Source of the DNA: Clostridia bacterium
GTDB taxonomy: Bacteria > Bacillota > Clostridia > Oscillospirales > Acutalibacteraceae
Assembly (NCBI GenBank): GCA_017473165.1
Contig: JAFUNA010000022.1
Coordinates: forward strand, 1-64,000
Direction: 5' to 3'
Length of the DNA stretch: 64,000 nt
This document shows, one piece after another, positions 16,397-25,053 of the stretch. The notes beneath the pieces were generated by a model. That model did no database searches. It had not been told where the DNA came from and was given only the letters and a program-made list of their open reading frames with translations. Positions within the stretch are counted from its first letter, which is position 1. The number at the start of each line of letters is the position of its first letter. Position numbers and translations under genes: made by a program.

Positions 16397-16493
16397 AATA
16401 TTTTATTTTTCTCTTGTATTTATCATGTTAAACCATTATAATAACTTTATAATAGGGTAATAGTGGGTAATTATGCCCGTAAGGAATGATAAA

Positions 16494-16970
16494 ATGTCTG
16501 TTGAATCGGTAAAAGAATATCTCCGTGAGTTCGGATTTGAGGACAGGGTGCGTGAATTCACCGAATCCTCCGCAACGGTTGAGCTTGCGGCGGTTGCGGT
16601 TGGAGTTATCCCCGCAAGAATCGCAAAAACCCTCTCGTTCAAATATCCCGACGGCTCTCCGCTTCTCATTGTTGCGGCAGGGGATGCCAAAATCGACAAC
16701 CGCAAATTCAAGGATTTCTTCGGCTTCAAGGCAAAAATGCTGACCCCCGACGAGGCGATTGAGCTCGTTGGTCACGCAGTCGGCGGAGTTTGTCCCTTTG
16801 CGGTCAAAGACGGAGTAAAAGTTTATCTCGACGAGTCCATGAAACGCTTTGACACCGTTTTTCCTGCAGCAGGCAGCTCAAGCAGCGCCGTTGAGCTCAA
16901 TTGCGACGAGCTTTTCGAATGCTCCCGTGCAATTGAATGGATTGACTGCTGCAAAATAGCTGAAAATTAA
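16494..16970 (+). CDS. YbaK/prolyl-tRNA deacylase-family protein
   Basis: 158 residues from ATG 16494 (AAGGA eight bases upstream); an ATG at 16473 has no ribosome site. The YbaK/EbsC fold is recognisable from ARIAKTLSF, LLIVAAGDAKIDNRKFKDFF, the LVGHAVGGVCPFAV segment carrying the conserved GG.xP pattern, and VYLDESMKRF. These stand-alone editing domains hydrolyse mischarged aminoacyl-tRNA, typically Cys- or Ala-tRNA(Pro). No linked gene helps to pinpoint the substrate. Confidence 0.85.
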   Translation: MSVESVKEYLREFGFEDRVREFTESSATVELAAVAVGVIPARIAKTLSFKYPDGSPLLIVAAGDAKIDNRKFKDFFGFKAKMLTPDEAIELVGHAVGGVCPFAVKDGVKVYLDESMKRFDTVFPAAGSSSSAVELNCDELFECSRAIEWIDCCKIAEN

Positions 16971-16995
16971 ATGAAGAATTTCTCTGCCATAAGCC

Positions 16996-17064
16996 GCCTC
17001 CACTTTAGGGGAGGTGCCGAGCACAGCGAGGCGGAGGGGTTTAAATCAGCTTTTGCGGAGCAAC
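16996..17064 (+). repeat. 69-bp direct repeat, left copy, before DUF559 gene
   Basis: Starts GCCTCCACTTTAGGGGAGG, contains GCCGAGCACAGCGAGGCGG and ends CTTTTGCGGAGCAAC. It matches the copy at 17662-17730 at 68 of 69 positions by my reading. CCTCC and GGAGG arms make it partly palindromic. Confidence 0.9.
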
Positions 17065-17087
17065 AAAAACGAAAGCGAGGGTTATAG

Positions 17088-17450
17088 TTGATACCGTACA
17101 AACATTCAAATATAGTCCTTGCTAAAAATTTGAGGAAAAACATGACTCCTTGGGAAAGAAAGCTTTGGTACGAATTTTTGCGAACATATCCTGTTAAGTT
17201 TCAAAGACAAAAACCCATAGAAAATTACATTGTAGATTTTTATTGCTTTAAAGCAAAGCTTATTGTTGAGCTTGACGGCTCACAGCATTTTAATAAAACA
17301 AACACATTGAAAGATAAAATCCGCACCGAAAAGCTTGAAGAATTCGATTTAACCGTTATTCGCATACCAAACAATGAGATTGATGAAAACTTTTACGGTG
17401 TTTGTGAATATATAGATTCTTTTGTAAAAAGCCGGATTAACTCTGATTGA
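17088..17450 (+). CDS. DUF559 (PD-(D/E)xK-type) endonuclease-like protein
   Basis: 120 residues of the DUF559 family, related to very-short-patch repair and restriction-type nucleases: N-terminal LRKNMTPWERKLWYEFLR, then VKFQRQKPIENYIVDFYC and KLIVELDGSQHF, giving the catalytic D...ExDGxQH pattern, and the C-terminal VIRIPNNEI. The start context is weak (AGGGTTATAG then TTG ATACCG with ATG adjacent), so the first residues are uncertain. Base composition is more A/T-rich than its neighbours. It is the only gene between two direct repeats 68/69 identical, which suggests it is the cargo of a small mobile or recombining element. Confidence 0.8.
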   Translation: MIPYKHSNIVLAKNLRKNMTPWERKLWYEFLRTYPVKFQRQKPIENYIVDFYCFKAKLIVELDGSQHFNKTNTLKDKIRTEKLEEFDLTVIRIPNNEIDENFYGVCEYIDSFVKSRINSD

Positions 17451-17661
17451 TTAAAGCTTTTTAACTCCCTCAGTCACTCCGTGCGAAGATTGCCCTCAGA
17501 AACATGGTCGTCTTGCCTTCCTTGGAGCGTCGGCAATTCTCCCTGTTTCTTCACCTCATCACCTCACTTCTTCCGCCACAGGCGGCGTTTCGGTGATTCG
17601 CCCCTCAAGAGGGAGCCCAACGGGCAGGTTGCAATTTTACAGAAAATTTCTGTTTTAATTC
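17451..17661. other. Repeat-derived sequence inside the DUF559 element
   Basis: No gene seen. It holds CTCCCTCAGTCACTCCGTG, CCGCCACAGGCGGCG and CCCCTCAAGAGGGAGCCCAA words of the kind that surround DUF559 genes in other Firmicutes genomes. Several are short hairpins with three-base loops. Confidence 0.5.
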
Positions 17662-17766
17662 GCCTCCACTTCAGGGGAGGTGCCGAGCACAGCGAGGCGG
17701 AGGGGTTTAAATCAGCTTTTGCGGAGCAACATAATTCCGAATTACGCATTCCGAATTCCGAATTAT
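17662..17766 (+). repeat. 69-bp direct repeat, right copy, plus TAATTC-type repeat
   Basis: 17662-17730 repeats the unit at 16996-17064. It is followed directly by a 36-base copy of the dispersed repeat with ATTCCGAATTACGCATTCCG at its core. The same fusion of CTTTTGCGGAGCAAC-type word and ATTCCG repeat occurs at 20200-20253 and 37370-37425. The remaining 110 bases to the FGGY gene are AT-rich and include TATAAT at 17834-17839, a possible -10 box without a clear -35. Confidence 0.85.
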
Positions 17767-17877
17767 AAATCCGTTTTTCATTAAATTTAATTTTTTCGTC
17801 ACACTTCGTTAATTAAATCCGTATCTTTTGATATATAATAAATACAGATGCCTTGCATCGGATTTCGGGAGGAAACA

Positions 17878-19476
17878 ATGAGCAAAAAATATGTTATTGC
17901 CTACGACATCGGCACAACCGGCGTTAAATCCTGTCTTTTTGAAATCGAAAACGAAATCAAGCTCGTCAGCGCGGCTATGGAGGGCTACAAGCTCTACATC
18001 ATGCCCGACGGCGGCGCAGAGCAGGACCCCGACGAATGGTGGGCTGCAATATGCTCAACAACCAAAACAATTTTTGAAAAATGCGACATAAAGCCCGAGC
18101 AGGTTGAGGGTATCTCATTCTGCTCACAGATGCAGGGTCTTGTGCTCGTTGACCGTGACGGCAAGCCCGTTCACAGAGCCTTCAGCTACATGGACCAGCG
18201 TGCGAAAAAGCAAATCAAAGAGGGCATCGCAAACGGAATTCAGATTGCGGGAGCAAACATCTTTAAGCTCCTTCCCTCGCTGATGATAACGGGTGCGGTT
18301 TCCGCCAGCGTCAAGGACCCTGTCTGGAAATATAACTGGGTCAAGGACAATGAGCCCGAAAACTTCAAGCGTGTCTACAAGTGGCTTGACGTCAAGGAAT
18401 ACATAATCTGCCGCATGACGGACAAATTTGTTATGACTCCCGACTCCGCCTTCGGTACTCTGCTCTACGATATCCGCAAGGGCAAGGAGGGCTTCAGCAA
18501 AACAATCTGCAAGCTGCTCGGCGTTAACCCCGACCATATGCCCGAAATCATCAAGTGCACCGACATGGCGGGCACTCTCACCGAAAAGGCTGCCGCAGAG
18601 CTTGGACTCAAGGCAGGCACAGCCGTTTTCGGCGGCGGCGGAGATGCTTCGCTTATCGGCGTTGGTGCGGGCAGCGTTGAGCTTGGCGAAACCCACGTTT
18701 ATAACGGCACTTCGGGCTGGGTTTCAACCGTTGTTGACAAGAGCGTTGTTGACGCATCGGCAATGATTGCGGCAATCGTCGGCGCACAGAAGGACTCATT
18801 CAACTATTTCGCAGAGCTCGAAACCGCAGGCAAGTGCCTTGAATGGGTCAAGGATCACCTTGCGCTTGACGAAATCGGAATTTTCCTCAACAAAACCGAC
18901 GTTGCGGAATCCGACGAAACAATCTACACCAGCCTTTACGACTATCTCTCAAAGGTTGTTGACGAAATCCCCGCAGGCAGTCAGGGCGTTATCTTCACTC
19001 CGTGGCTTCACGGCAACCGCTGTCCGTTCGAGGATCCCAACGCAAGAGGAATGTTCTTCAACATCAGCCTCGACGTAGGCAAAACCGAGCTTATCCGTGC
19101 GGTGCTCGAGGGCGTTTGCTACCACATGAGATGGTTCCTTGAAACACAGGATAAGAAAATCCACACCTCAAACGTTATCCGCTTTGTAGGCGGCGGAGCT
19201 CTTTCCGACATTACCTGCCAGATTCTTGCCGACGTTACCGACAGAACGGTTGAAACCGTTGACAGTCCCCAGAATGTAGGTGCAGTCGGTGCGGCGGTTA
19301 TAATGGCAGTCGGTCTCGGACTTCTTGAGGACGTTTCCCACGCAAAGAAGCTTATCCCCGCAAAGAAAACCTTTATTCCCAACTCCAAAAACAAGGCGGT
19401 TCATGACCGCAACTATGAAGTTTACAAAACACTTTATAAGAACAACAAAGAAGCCTTCAAGGCTCTTAATGGTTAA
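17878..19476 (+). CDS. FGGY-family carbohydrate kinase
   Basis: 532 residues from ATG 17878, with GGGAGGAAAC upstream; an in-frame ATG 30 bases earlier lacks a site. The N-terminal ATPase motif is VIAYDIGTTGVKSCLFE, with DPDEWW, SQMQGLVLVD (substrate loop) and SYMDQRA. The C-terminal half has NGTSGWVS, the FGGY-type region VRFVGGGALSDITCQILADV, and VGAVGAAVIMAVGLG. The family phosphorylates sugars or polyols such as xylulose, gluconate, ribulose or glycerol. Xylulokinase-like proteins are the nearest guess, but substrate residues are not diagnostic. The next gene is a lipoprotein. Confidence 0.85.
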   Translation: MSKKYVIAYDIGTTGVKSCLFEIENEIKLVSAAMEGYKLYIMPDGGAEQDPDEWWAAICSTTKTIFEKCDIKPEQVEGISFCSQMQGLVLVDRDGKPVHRAFSYMDQRAKKQIKEGIANGIQIAGANIFKLLPSLMITGAVSASVKDPVWKYNWVKDNEPENFKRVYKWLDVKEYIICRMTDKFVMTPDSAFGTLLYDIRKGKEGFSKTICKLLGVNPDHMPEIIKCTDMAGTLTEKAAAELGLKAGTAVFGGGGDASLIGVGAGSVELGETHVYNGTSGWVSTVVDKSVVDASAMIAAIVGAQKDSFNYFAELETAGKCLEWVKDHLALDEIGIFLNKTDVAESDETIYTSLYDYLSKVVDEIPAGSQGVIFTPWLHGNRCPFEDPNARGMFFNISLDVGKTELIRAVLEGVCYHMRWFLETQDKKIHTSNVIRFVGGGALSDITCQILADVTDRTVETVDSPQNVGAVGAAVIMAVGLGLLEDVSHAKKLIPAKKTFIPNSKNKAVHDRNYEVYKTLYKNNKEAFKALNG

Positions 19477-19507
19477 AAAAAATCAACCCATGAAAGGAAA
19501 AATCACC

Positions 19508-20191
19508 ATGAAAAAATATCTTGCTCTCATATTCACATTCGTTCTCATTCTCACAGTTTTCACAGCCTGCAAGCCCAAGCTTCAGGGCGGTCTTGTTATC
19601 AGCGACTCAAAGGAAAGCTACGCAGCCGCAACCAACGAAGACGGCGGAATCAAGAGAGATGCCGCAGGCAACCTTGTTGTTCTTGTTACCGATTCAAAGG
19701 GCAGAAACGTCAAGGACGAAAACGGCGAGCTTATGACAAACGCAGTTGCAATTGAAAGACCCATCGTTCTGGGCAGAAGAATTGAGTGCCCCGACTACGC
19801 AATCAACATTCCCGACGGCTGGTCAGACAGTAAAACCGCATCCGACCTCATCATCAAGAAAGACGGCAGCGAAGACCAGATAAAGATTATCACCGCAGGC
19901 GACATCAGCCTCAACGATGCCGTAATGGGTTCGCAGGAGCTTATCGGCAACATCAAGCAGGCTGCCGCAAACGCAGTTGAAGAAAACAAAAAGATTAATA
20001 TCGGCGAAATGGAAGCACACTATATTGCAGCCTTTGTTCCCGAATTCCAGGGCAAGGCAATCTATCAGGGCTTCATTTTCTTCAAGCATAACAGCCAGAC
20101 CTATTCTGTTTCACTTTCATCAGACAGAAACCTCGGCGAAAGCCTTGATGAAATCACCGGAATTCTTGAAACAATCGAGTTTGTTCTTTAA
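19508..20191 (+). CDS. DcrB/PsbP-like lipoprotein
   Basis: 227 residues from ATG 19508 (AAAGG upstream). The signal KKYLALIFTFVLILTVFTAC has a lipobox TAC with lipid Cys near residue 21. After a low-complexity linker (ESYAAATNEDGG) comes IECPDYAINIPDGWSDSKTA and YQGFIFFKHNSQTYSVSLSS, ending EITGILETIEFVL. This is the layout of small PsbP/DcrB-type lipoprotein domains of unknown role. It is transcribed after the FGGY kinase with a 31-base gap. Whether it takes part in sugar uptake is unknown. Confidence 0.65.
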   Translation: MKKYLALIFTFVLILTVFTACKPKLQGGLVISDSKESYAAATNEDGGIKRDAAGNLVVLVTDSKGRNVKDENGELMTNAVAIERPIVLGRRIECPDYAINIPDGWSDSKTASDLIIKKDGSEDQIKIITAGDISLNDAVMGSQELIGNIKQAAANAVEENKKINIGEMEAHYIAAFVPEFQGKAIYQGFIFFKHNSQTYSVSLSSDRNLGESLDEITGILETIEFVL

Positions 20192-20253
20192 TAAAATCAG
20201 TTTTTGCGGAGCAACATAATTCCGAATTACGCATTCCGAATTCCGAATTATAA
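20192..20253 (+). repeat. Dispersed repeat between lipoprotein and mreB
   Basis: TTTTTGCGGAGCAACATAAT joined to ATTACGCATTCCGAATTCC, as at 17710-17766. It starts within a few bases of the lipoprotein stop. Confidence 0.85.
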
Positions 20254-20292
20254 ATCCATTCTTTATTTTTCACTGAAACAAGGAGTAACACC

Positions 20293-21309
20293 ATGCTTTT
20301 CACACAGGATATCGGTATAGATTTAGGCACAGCCAACACTCTGGTTTTCGTCAAGGGCAAGGGCATCGTCATCCGTGAGCCCTCCGTTGTTGCCGTTGAC
20401 CAGAAAAGCAATCCCCCGAGGGTTGTTGCCGTCGGCACGGAAGCCAAGGAAATGATAGGCAGAACTCCCGGCTCAATCACCGCCGTACGCCCCCTCAAGG
20501 ACGGCGTTATTGCGGATTTCGAAATCACAGCCGAAATGATTGCCGCATTCATCAAAAGAACAACAAAACGCACTCCCTTCTCACGCATCAGAGTCCTTAT
20601 CTGCATTCCTTCGGGCGTTACCGAGGTTGAAAGAAAAGCTGTTTACGATGCCGCAAAGAGTGCGGGTGCAAAATATGTAAGCCTCATCGAAGAGCCCATG
20701 GCTGCCGCAATCGGTGCTGGGCTTCCCGTAAGCGAAGCCGCAGGCAGCATGGTTGTTGACATCGGCGGCGGCACATCAGAGGTTGCCGTTATCTCTCTTG
20801 GCGACGTTGTTACCGCAAACTCCGCAAGAGTTGCGGGAGATAACTTTGACGAATCGATTATCGCTTACATCAAGAAAAAATACAATCTTCTTATCGGCGA
20901 AAGAACAGCCGAGGATATCAAAATCAAAATCGGCTCTGCCTACCCCTACGAGGGCGAGGGCACAATCAACATCAAGGGCAGAAACCTCATGGACGGACTT
21001 CCCAAGAACGTTGACGTTACAAGCGAGGAAATCAGAGAAGCAATGGCTGACACGGTTTCAATGATTGTTGACTCCGTTAAATCCACTCTCGAAAAAACTC
21101 CTCCCGAGCTTGCTGCCGATATCATTGACCGAGGAATCATGCTCACGGGCGGCGGTGCACTTTTAAGAGGTCTTGACAAGCTCATTGCGGCGGAAACAAA
21201 AATCCCCGTTGTTGTTGCAAACAATCCTCTCGACTGCGTTGCCGACGGCACGGGCATCTGCCTTGAAAACGACACGTTGAGCGTTGCAGGAAACAAAAAA
21301 TACATTTAA
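20293..21309 (+). CDS. mreB: Rod-shape actin homologue MreB
   Basis: 338 residues of normal length: phosphate-1 motif [19 protein letters not shown], then [17 protein letters not shown], phosphate-2 [18 protein letters not shown] and adenosine motif [15 protein letters not shown]. MreB filaments guide lateral wall synthesis together with MreC, MreD and PBP2, all encoded directly downstream with short gaps. AAGGAG is nine bases before ATG. The order mreB-mreC-mreD-PBP2 indicates a rod or ovoid cell with an elongasome. Confidence 0.96.
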   Translation: MLFTQDIGIDLGTANTLVFVKGKGIVIREPSVVAVDQKSNPPRVVAVGTEAKEMIGRTPGSITAVRPLKDGVIADFEITAEMIAAFIKRTTKRTPFSRIRVLICIPSGVTEVERKAVYDAAKSAGAKYVSLIEEPMAAAIGAGLPVSEAAGSMVVDIGGGTSEVAVISLGDVVTANSARVAGDNFDESIIAYIKKKYNLLIGERTAEDIKIKIGSAYPYEGEGTINIKGRNLMDGLPKNVDVTSEEIREAMADTVSMIVDSVKSTLEKTPPELAADIIDRGIMLTGGGALLRGLDKLIAAETKIPVVVANNPLDCVADGTGICLENDTLSVAGNKKYI

Positions 21310-21321
21310 GGTGATAACAGA

Positions 21322-22164
21322 ATGATACGCTTTTTCAAAAGCGCAGCTTTTAAAATATTTGCGGTTGTTGCGGCAGCGTTGCTTGCAGGGTCGGTTTTCG
21401 CCGTCACCTCCCGCAACGCCTCCTCTCCGCTGACAAGCGTAACAAGCATTGTTTTCGGGCCGGTTTCACGGATTTCGTCACGGATTGCCGCCGAATTTTC
21501 CAATGCGAAAATTTCATTCAAATCTTCAACCGCCCTTGCCAACGAGGTTGAGGCTCTGCGTAAGCAGGTTGATGCCCTCACCGAGCAGCTTGTTGACTAT
21601 GAGCAAATCCGAAGCAAAAACGAGCTCTATCAGGAATTCCTCGGCATCAAAGAAGAGCATTCCGACTATGTTTTTGCCGAGGCTGCAATCATCGGCAGGG
21701 ATGCGGCGGATAATCTCGGCTCGTTCACGCTCAACAGGGGCTCCGCAAACGGTATAAAGGTCAACGACCCCGTAATCTACGGCAAATATCTTGTGGGCGT
21801 TGTTTCGTCGGTAACTCCGACCCAATGCAGGGTTAACACAATCCTCAACCCCAAGGTAAACGTGAGTGCCTATGAGGTACGTACCCGTGATCTGGGCTTT
21901 GTTACCTCAACGGTTGCCCTCGCACAGGAGGGTAAATGCCATATGCCCGGACTTTCGTCATCAACGGCGGTTACCGCAGGCGGAATTGTATGCACCTCGG
22001 GCGTCGGCGGAATTTATCCCAGAGATTTGATTATCGGAAACATAGTTGACGTTGTTGACGGCACGGTTGACATCTCCGCAAGTGCAATTATCGAGCCGGG
22101 CGTTGATTTTGCCGACATAACCGACGTTTTTATCATTACATCATTCGACGGACAGAACGAATAA
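21322..22164 (+). CDS. mreC: Rod-shape-determining protein MreC
   Basis: 280 residues: one N-terminal membrane helix (FKIFAVVAAALLAGSVFAV), a coiled coil (ALANEVEALRKQVDALTEQL), then the extracellular double beta-barrel (AAIIGRDAADNLGSFTLNRG, later GLSSSTAVTAGGIVCTSGVG and FADITDVFIIT). It bridges MreB/MreD with PBP2 outside the membrane. It starts 13 bases after mreB, and mreD starts two bases after its stop. Confidence 0.94.
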   Translation: MIRFFKSAAFKIFAVVAAALLAGSVFAVTSRNASSPLTSVTSIVFGPVSRISSRIAAEFSNAKISFKSSTALANEVEALRKQVDALTEQLVDYEQIRSKNELYQEFLGIKEEHSDYVFAEAAIIGRDAADNLGSFTLNRGSANGIKVNDPVIYGKYLVGVVSSVTPTQCRVNTILNPKVNVSAYEVRTRDLGFVTSTVALAQEGKCHMPGLSSSTAVTAGGIVCTSGVGGIYPRDLIIGNIVDVVDGTVDISASAIIEPGVDFADITDVFIITSFDGQNE

Positions 22165-22165
22165 C

Positions 22166-22684
22166 ATGACTTTGGAATCACAACGCAAAAAGTTGATAAC
22201 CCGCAGACTTTGCCTTGCACTGATTTTGCTGCTGCTGTCTGTTCTTCAGAACACCGACGGCTTTTTTCCGCAGATTTTCGGCGTCAGGGCTTTGATTCTT
22301 ATACCCGCCGTGGTCTGCATGGCGATGTATGAGCGTGACATATGGGGAATGCTGCTCGGACTTTTCGCCGGTGCACTCTGGGACATAACCGCCTCGGGTG
22401 CAAGCTTCAACGCCCTCTATCTGCTTACGGTCGGCTTTGTTTGCGGCACTCTGATTAACACAATCATGCGTAACAACGTTGTAACGGCAATGATTCTCTC
22501 AACCCTTGCAACGCTTATCTATAATATCGGCTACTGGGCGGTCAGCTTTGTCGGCGGCGGAATGGACAACGCAGGCTTCATTCTTATCCGCTATTATCTG
22601 CCCTCAATTCTCTACACAATGCTCTTTATCCCCCTCACCTTCATCACCGTCAGAGCGGTGGAAAAGAAATTTGCGGTTGAGTAA
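22166..22684 (+). CDS. mreD: Rod-shape-determining protein MreD
   Basis: 172 residues with about five membrane helices (LCLALILLLLSVLQNT, ALILIPAVVCMAMYE, MLLGLFAGALWDITAS, VVTAMILSTLATLIYNIGYW, ILYTMLFIPLTFITV). The FAGALWD turn is typical of MreD. It is the membrane subunit of the elongasome. Translationally linked to mreC. Confidence 0.9.
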   Translation: MTLESQRKKLITRRLCLALILLLLSVLQNTDGFFPQIFGVRALILIPAVVCMAMYERDIWGMLLGLFAGALWDITASGASFNALYLLTVGFVCGTLINTIMRNNVVTAMILSTLATLIYNIGYWAVSFVGGGMDNAGFILIRYYLPSILYTMLFIPLTFITVRAVEKKFAVE

Positions 22685-22708
22685 TTTTTACACAAAGGAG
22701 GAAACAAA

Positions 22709-24754
22709 ATGCACGCAAAAATCACAGCAAAAAGACGCATAATCTCCGTGTGCGTGCTTACAGCCTTCCTTGTCTTTTTTGCCTTTGACCTTGTTAAAAT
22801 TCAGCTCATCGACGGCCCCGAATACGATGCCGCAAGCTCCTCCGTGAGCGAAAACTATGCTGCAATCAAGGCTTCAAGAGGCGAAATAGTTGACGTTAAC
22901 GGCAAACCGCTTGTCTATAACAACCAGTCCTATTCAATAATTTTTGACAGTGCCTATTTCCCGACAAAAAATGACGAAAGAAATGCCATAATTGAGAGTC
23001 TTATTTCTCTTTTCGAAAAACATTCTCTCCAATGGCTTGACGAAATTCCCCTTGTTTTCGATGAAAGCGGTGCAATCGCATTCAGACCCGAAAGCGAGGA
23101 CCTTGTTGAGGAAATGAAGAGCAAAGATATGCTCCACCTCAATGATTACGCAACCCCCGAGGACTGCTTCAACGCCCTCATTGACGAGTTTGACCTGCAG
23201 TCATACGCTCCCGAAACGGCAAGAAAAATCGGCTCTGTCCGCTACGGAATGCTCAAATCCTATTTCAGAATCGGAAATCCCTACACCTTCGCAACGGAAG
23301 TTACCGACGAAGTTGTTTCGAAAATAAAAGAAAACAGCAACTATTTCAAGGGCGTTGACTTTGAGGTTATCCCAGTCAGAGAATACGCCGACGGCACTCT
23401 TGCACCCCACATTCTCGGCAGAATCGGTGCAATCGATGCCGACGAATACGCCGAGAAAAAGGCGGAGGGCTATAGCATGACCGACCTTATCGGCAAAAGC
23501 GGAATCGAGCTTGCCATGGAAAAATATCTCCGCGGCACCGACGGCGAGGAAACCGTTTTCACCGACGGCAGCGGCAACCGTACAACCGAAGTCACAACCG
23601 AGCCCGCGCCCGGCAGCACCGTTGTGCTGACAATCGATGCGGGACTCCAGAAGGTTGCGGCGGATTCGCTTGAAAAAGCTCTCTGGGACTATGCCGGCAC
23701 AAAAGGCAACATGGTTGAAAGTGCGGGTGCTGCCGTTGTTCTCAGCTGCAAGGACAGCTCAATTCTTGCAAGTGTAAGCTATCCCACCTATGACATTTCA
23801 ACCTACAGCGACCACGTTGAGGAGCTCAACAAGGCTGCGGGCTCGCCCCTGTGGAACAGAGCTCTTCTTTCAACCTACGCAACGGGCTCAACAATGAAGC
23901 CCTCCGTTGCGATTGCCGCCCTTGAAGAGGGAATAATTGACGAGGAAACCCGTATTCATTGCAGCGGCTCATATGTTTATCTCAATCAGCACTTCAAGTG
24001 CGAGCAGGCTCACGACAACAGCAACGTTGACGTTGTCAATGCCATTGACGAATCCTGCAACACCTTCTTTTATGAGGTCGGCAGACTTCTCGGCATTGAA
24101 AAAATGAATGAATACAGAACTCTTTTCGGCCTCGGAGCAAAAACAGGCTGCGAAATTGCGGAGGCTGCGGGCGTGCTCGACAGCCCCGAATACCGTGCAA
24201 CCCTCAATCAGAAATGGCTTCCCGGTTACACAATCCAGTCTGCAATCGGACAGGCAGGCAATCTTTTCACTCCCATTCAGCTTGCAAACTACTGTGCCGC
24301 CATCGCAAACGGCGGAACACGATATAAAACCCACTTTGTAAAGAGCATCAAGTCATATGACTATTCGCAGACAATCGTTGAAACAAAGCCCGAAATTCTT
24401 TCAAACACAGGCGTTTCCAAGGAAACTCTTGACCTTGTAAAACAGGGTATGTATCAGGTTGGTACAACGGGCTACTGTGCAAAATATTTTGCGGGACTTC
24501 CCGTAAAGGTTGCCGCAAAAACAGGTACATCACAGGAAATCCGCCGTCTTGACGGAGTTTCGGTCAAGATTAACAACGGCTTCCTTATTGCATTTGCTCC
24601 CTACGAAAATCCCGAAATCGCCATTGCGGTTGTGGGCGAGGGCATGACCTCGGGTGCATTCGTTGCTCCCGTTGTAGCGGATATTGTTGATTATTATTAC
24701 GGTCAGAGTGACGAAATGGCAAAGTATCAGCCCGAAAATACGCTGATACCGTAA
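22709..24754 (+). CDS. mrdA: Penicillin-binding protein 2 (elongation transpeptidase)
   Basis: 681 residues: membrane anchor near residues 10-30, dimerisation domain (RGEIVDVNGKPLVYN, then GRIGAIDADEYAEKKAEGY and DLIGKSGIE), and the transpeptidase domain with active-site Ser in TGSTMKPS (near residue 393), SxN motif as SCN (near 448), and KTGT (near 602). It crosslinks new lateral peptidoglycan. AAAGGAGG lies eight bases before ATG. The stop TAA is also the first part of a TAATTC-type repeat. Confidence 0.93.
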   Translation: MHAKITAKRRIISVCVLTAFLVFFAFDLVKIQLIDGPEYDAASSSVSENYAAIKASRGEIVDVNGKPLVYNNQSYSIIFDSAYFPTKNDERNAIIESLISLFEKHSLQWLDEIPLVFDESGAIAFRPESEDLVEEMKSKDMLHLNDYATPEDCFNALIDEFDLQSYAPETARKIGSVRYGMLKSYFRIGNPYTFATEVTDEVVSKIKENSNYFKGVDFEVIPVREYADGTLAPHILGRIGAIDADEYAEKKAEGYSMTDLIGKSGIELAMEKYLRGTDGEETVFTDGSGNRTTEVTTEPAPGSTVVLTIDAGLQKVAADSLEKALWDYAGTKGNMVESAGAAVVLSCKDSSILASVSYPTYDISTYSDHVEELNKAAGSPLWNRALLSTYATGSTMKPSVAIAALEEGIIDEETRIHCSGSYVYLNQHFKCEQAHDNSNVDVVNAIDESCNTFFYEVGRLLGIEKMNEYRTLFGLGAKTGCEIAEAAGVLDSPEYRATLNQKWLPGYTIQSAIGQAGNLFTPIQLANYCAAIANGGTRYKTHFVKSIKSYDYSQTIVETKPEILSNTGVSKETLDLVKQGMYQVGTTGYCAKYFAGLPVKVAAKTGTSQEIRRLDGVSVKINNGFLIAFAPYENPEIAIAVVGEGMTSGAFVAPVVADIVDYYYGQSDEMAKYQPENTLIP

Positions 24755-25032
24755 TTCAACGCATAATTCGCAATGCTTAATGCGTAATTGTTTTAAATTA
24801 AAATTTAATGAAATCAGAAAATATAATTTCACTGCATTTCCACCCTAACCGCTTTTTCACAGTTTAAAGCGGTGAAGCATCATGCAAGATGTGTTACGGC
24901 TTATTTTCAGCTTTTGCGGTGCAATATATATTCGGAGCGAAGCAATCCTTAACTATTCACCATTCACTTTTAACTTTTCACTTACATCAAGCGACCCTAA
25001 TTCCGAATTACGCATTACGAATTCCTAATTGA
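24752..25032. repeat. Dispersed repeats between mrdA and the minD-like gene
   Basis: About 300 bases without a gene. It begins at the mrdA stop with TAATTCAACGCATAATTCGC, then an AT-rich stretch with a possible weak hairpin (AACCGC...GCGGTG near 24847-24874), a CTTTTGCGGTGCAATATATA word, CAATCCTTAACTATTCACCA with TTTTCACTT, AAGCGACCC, and a second ATTCCGAATTACGCATTACG copy at 25000-25028 directly before the minD-like ribosome site. Confidence 0.75.
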
Positions 25033-25053
25033 CATAACGAAAGGAACAAAATT

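Noticed and set aside
17878-19476. Firm call of xylulokinase (xylB)
   Set aside because: FGGY motifs are clear, but no xylose isomerase or transporter is linked and substrate residues are not diagnostic.
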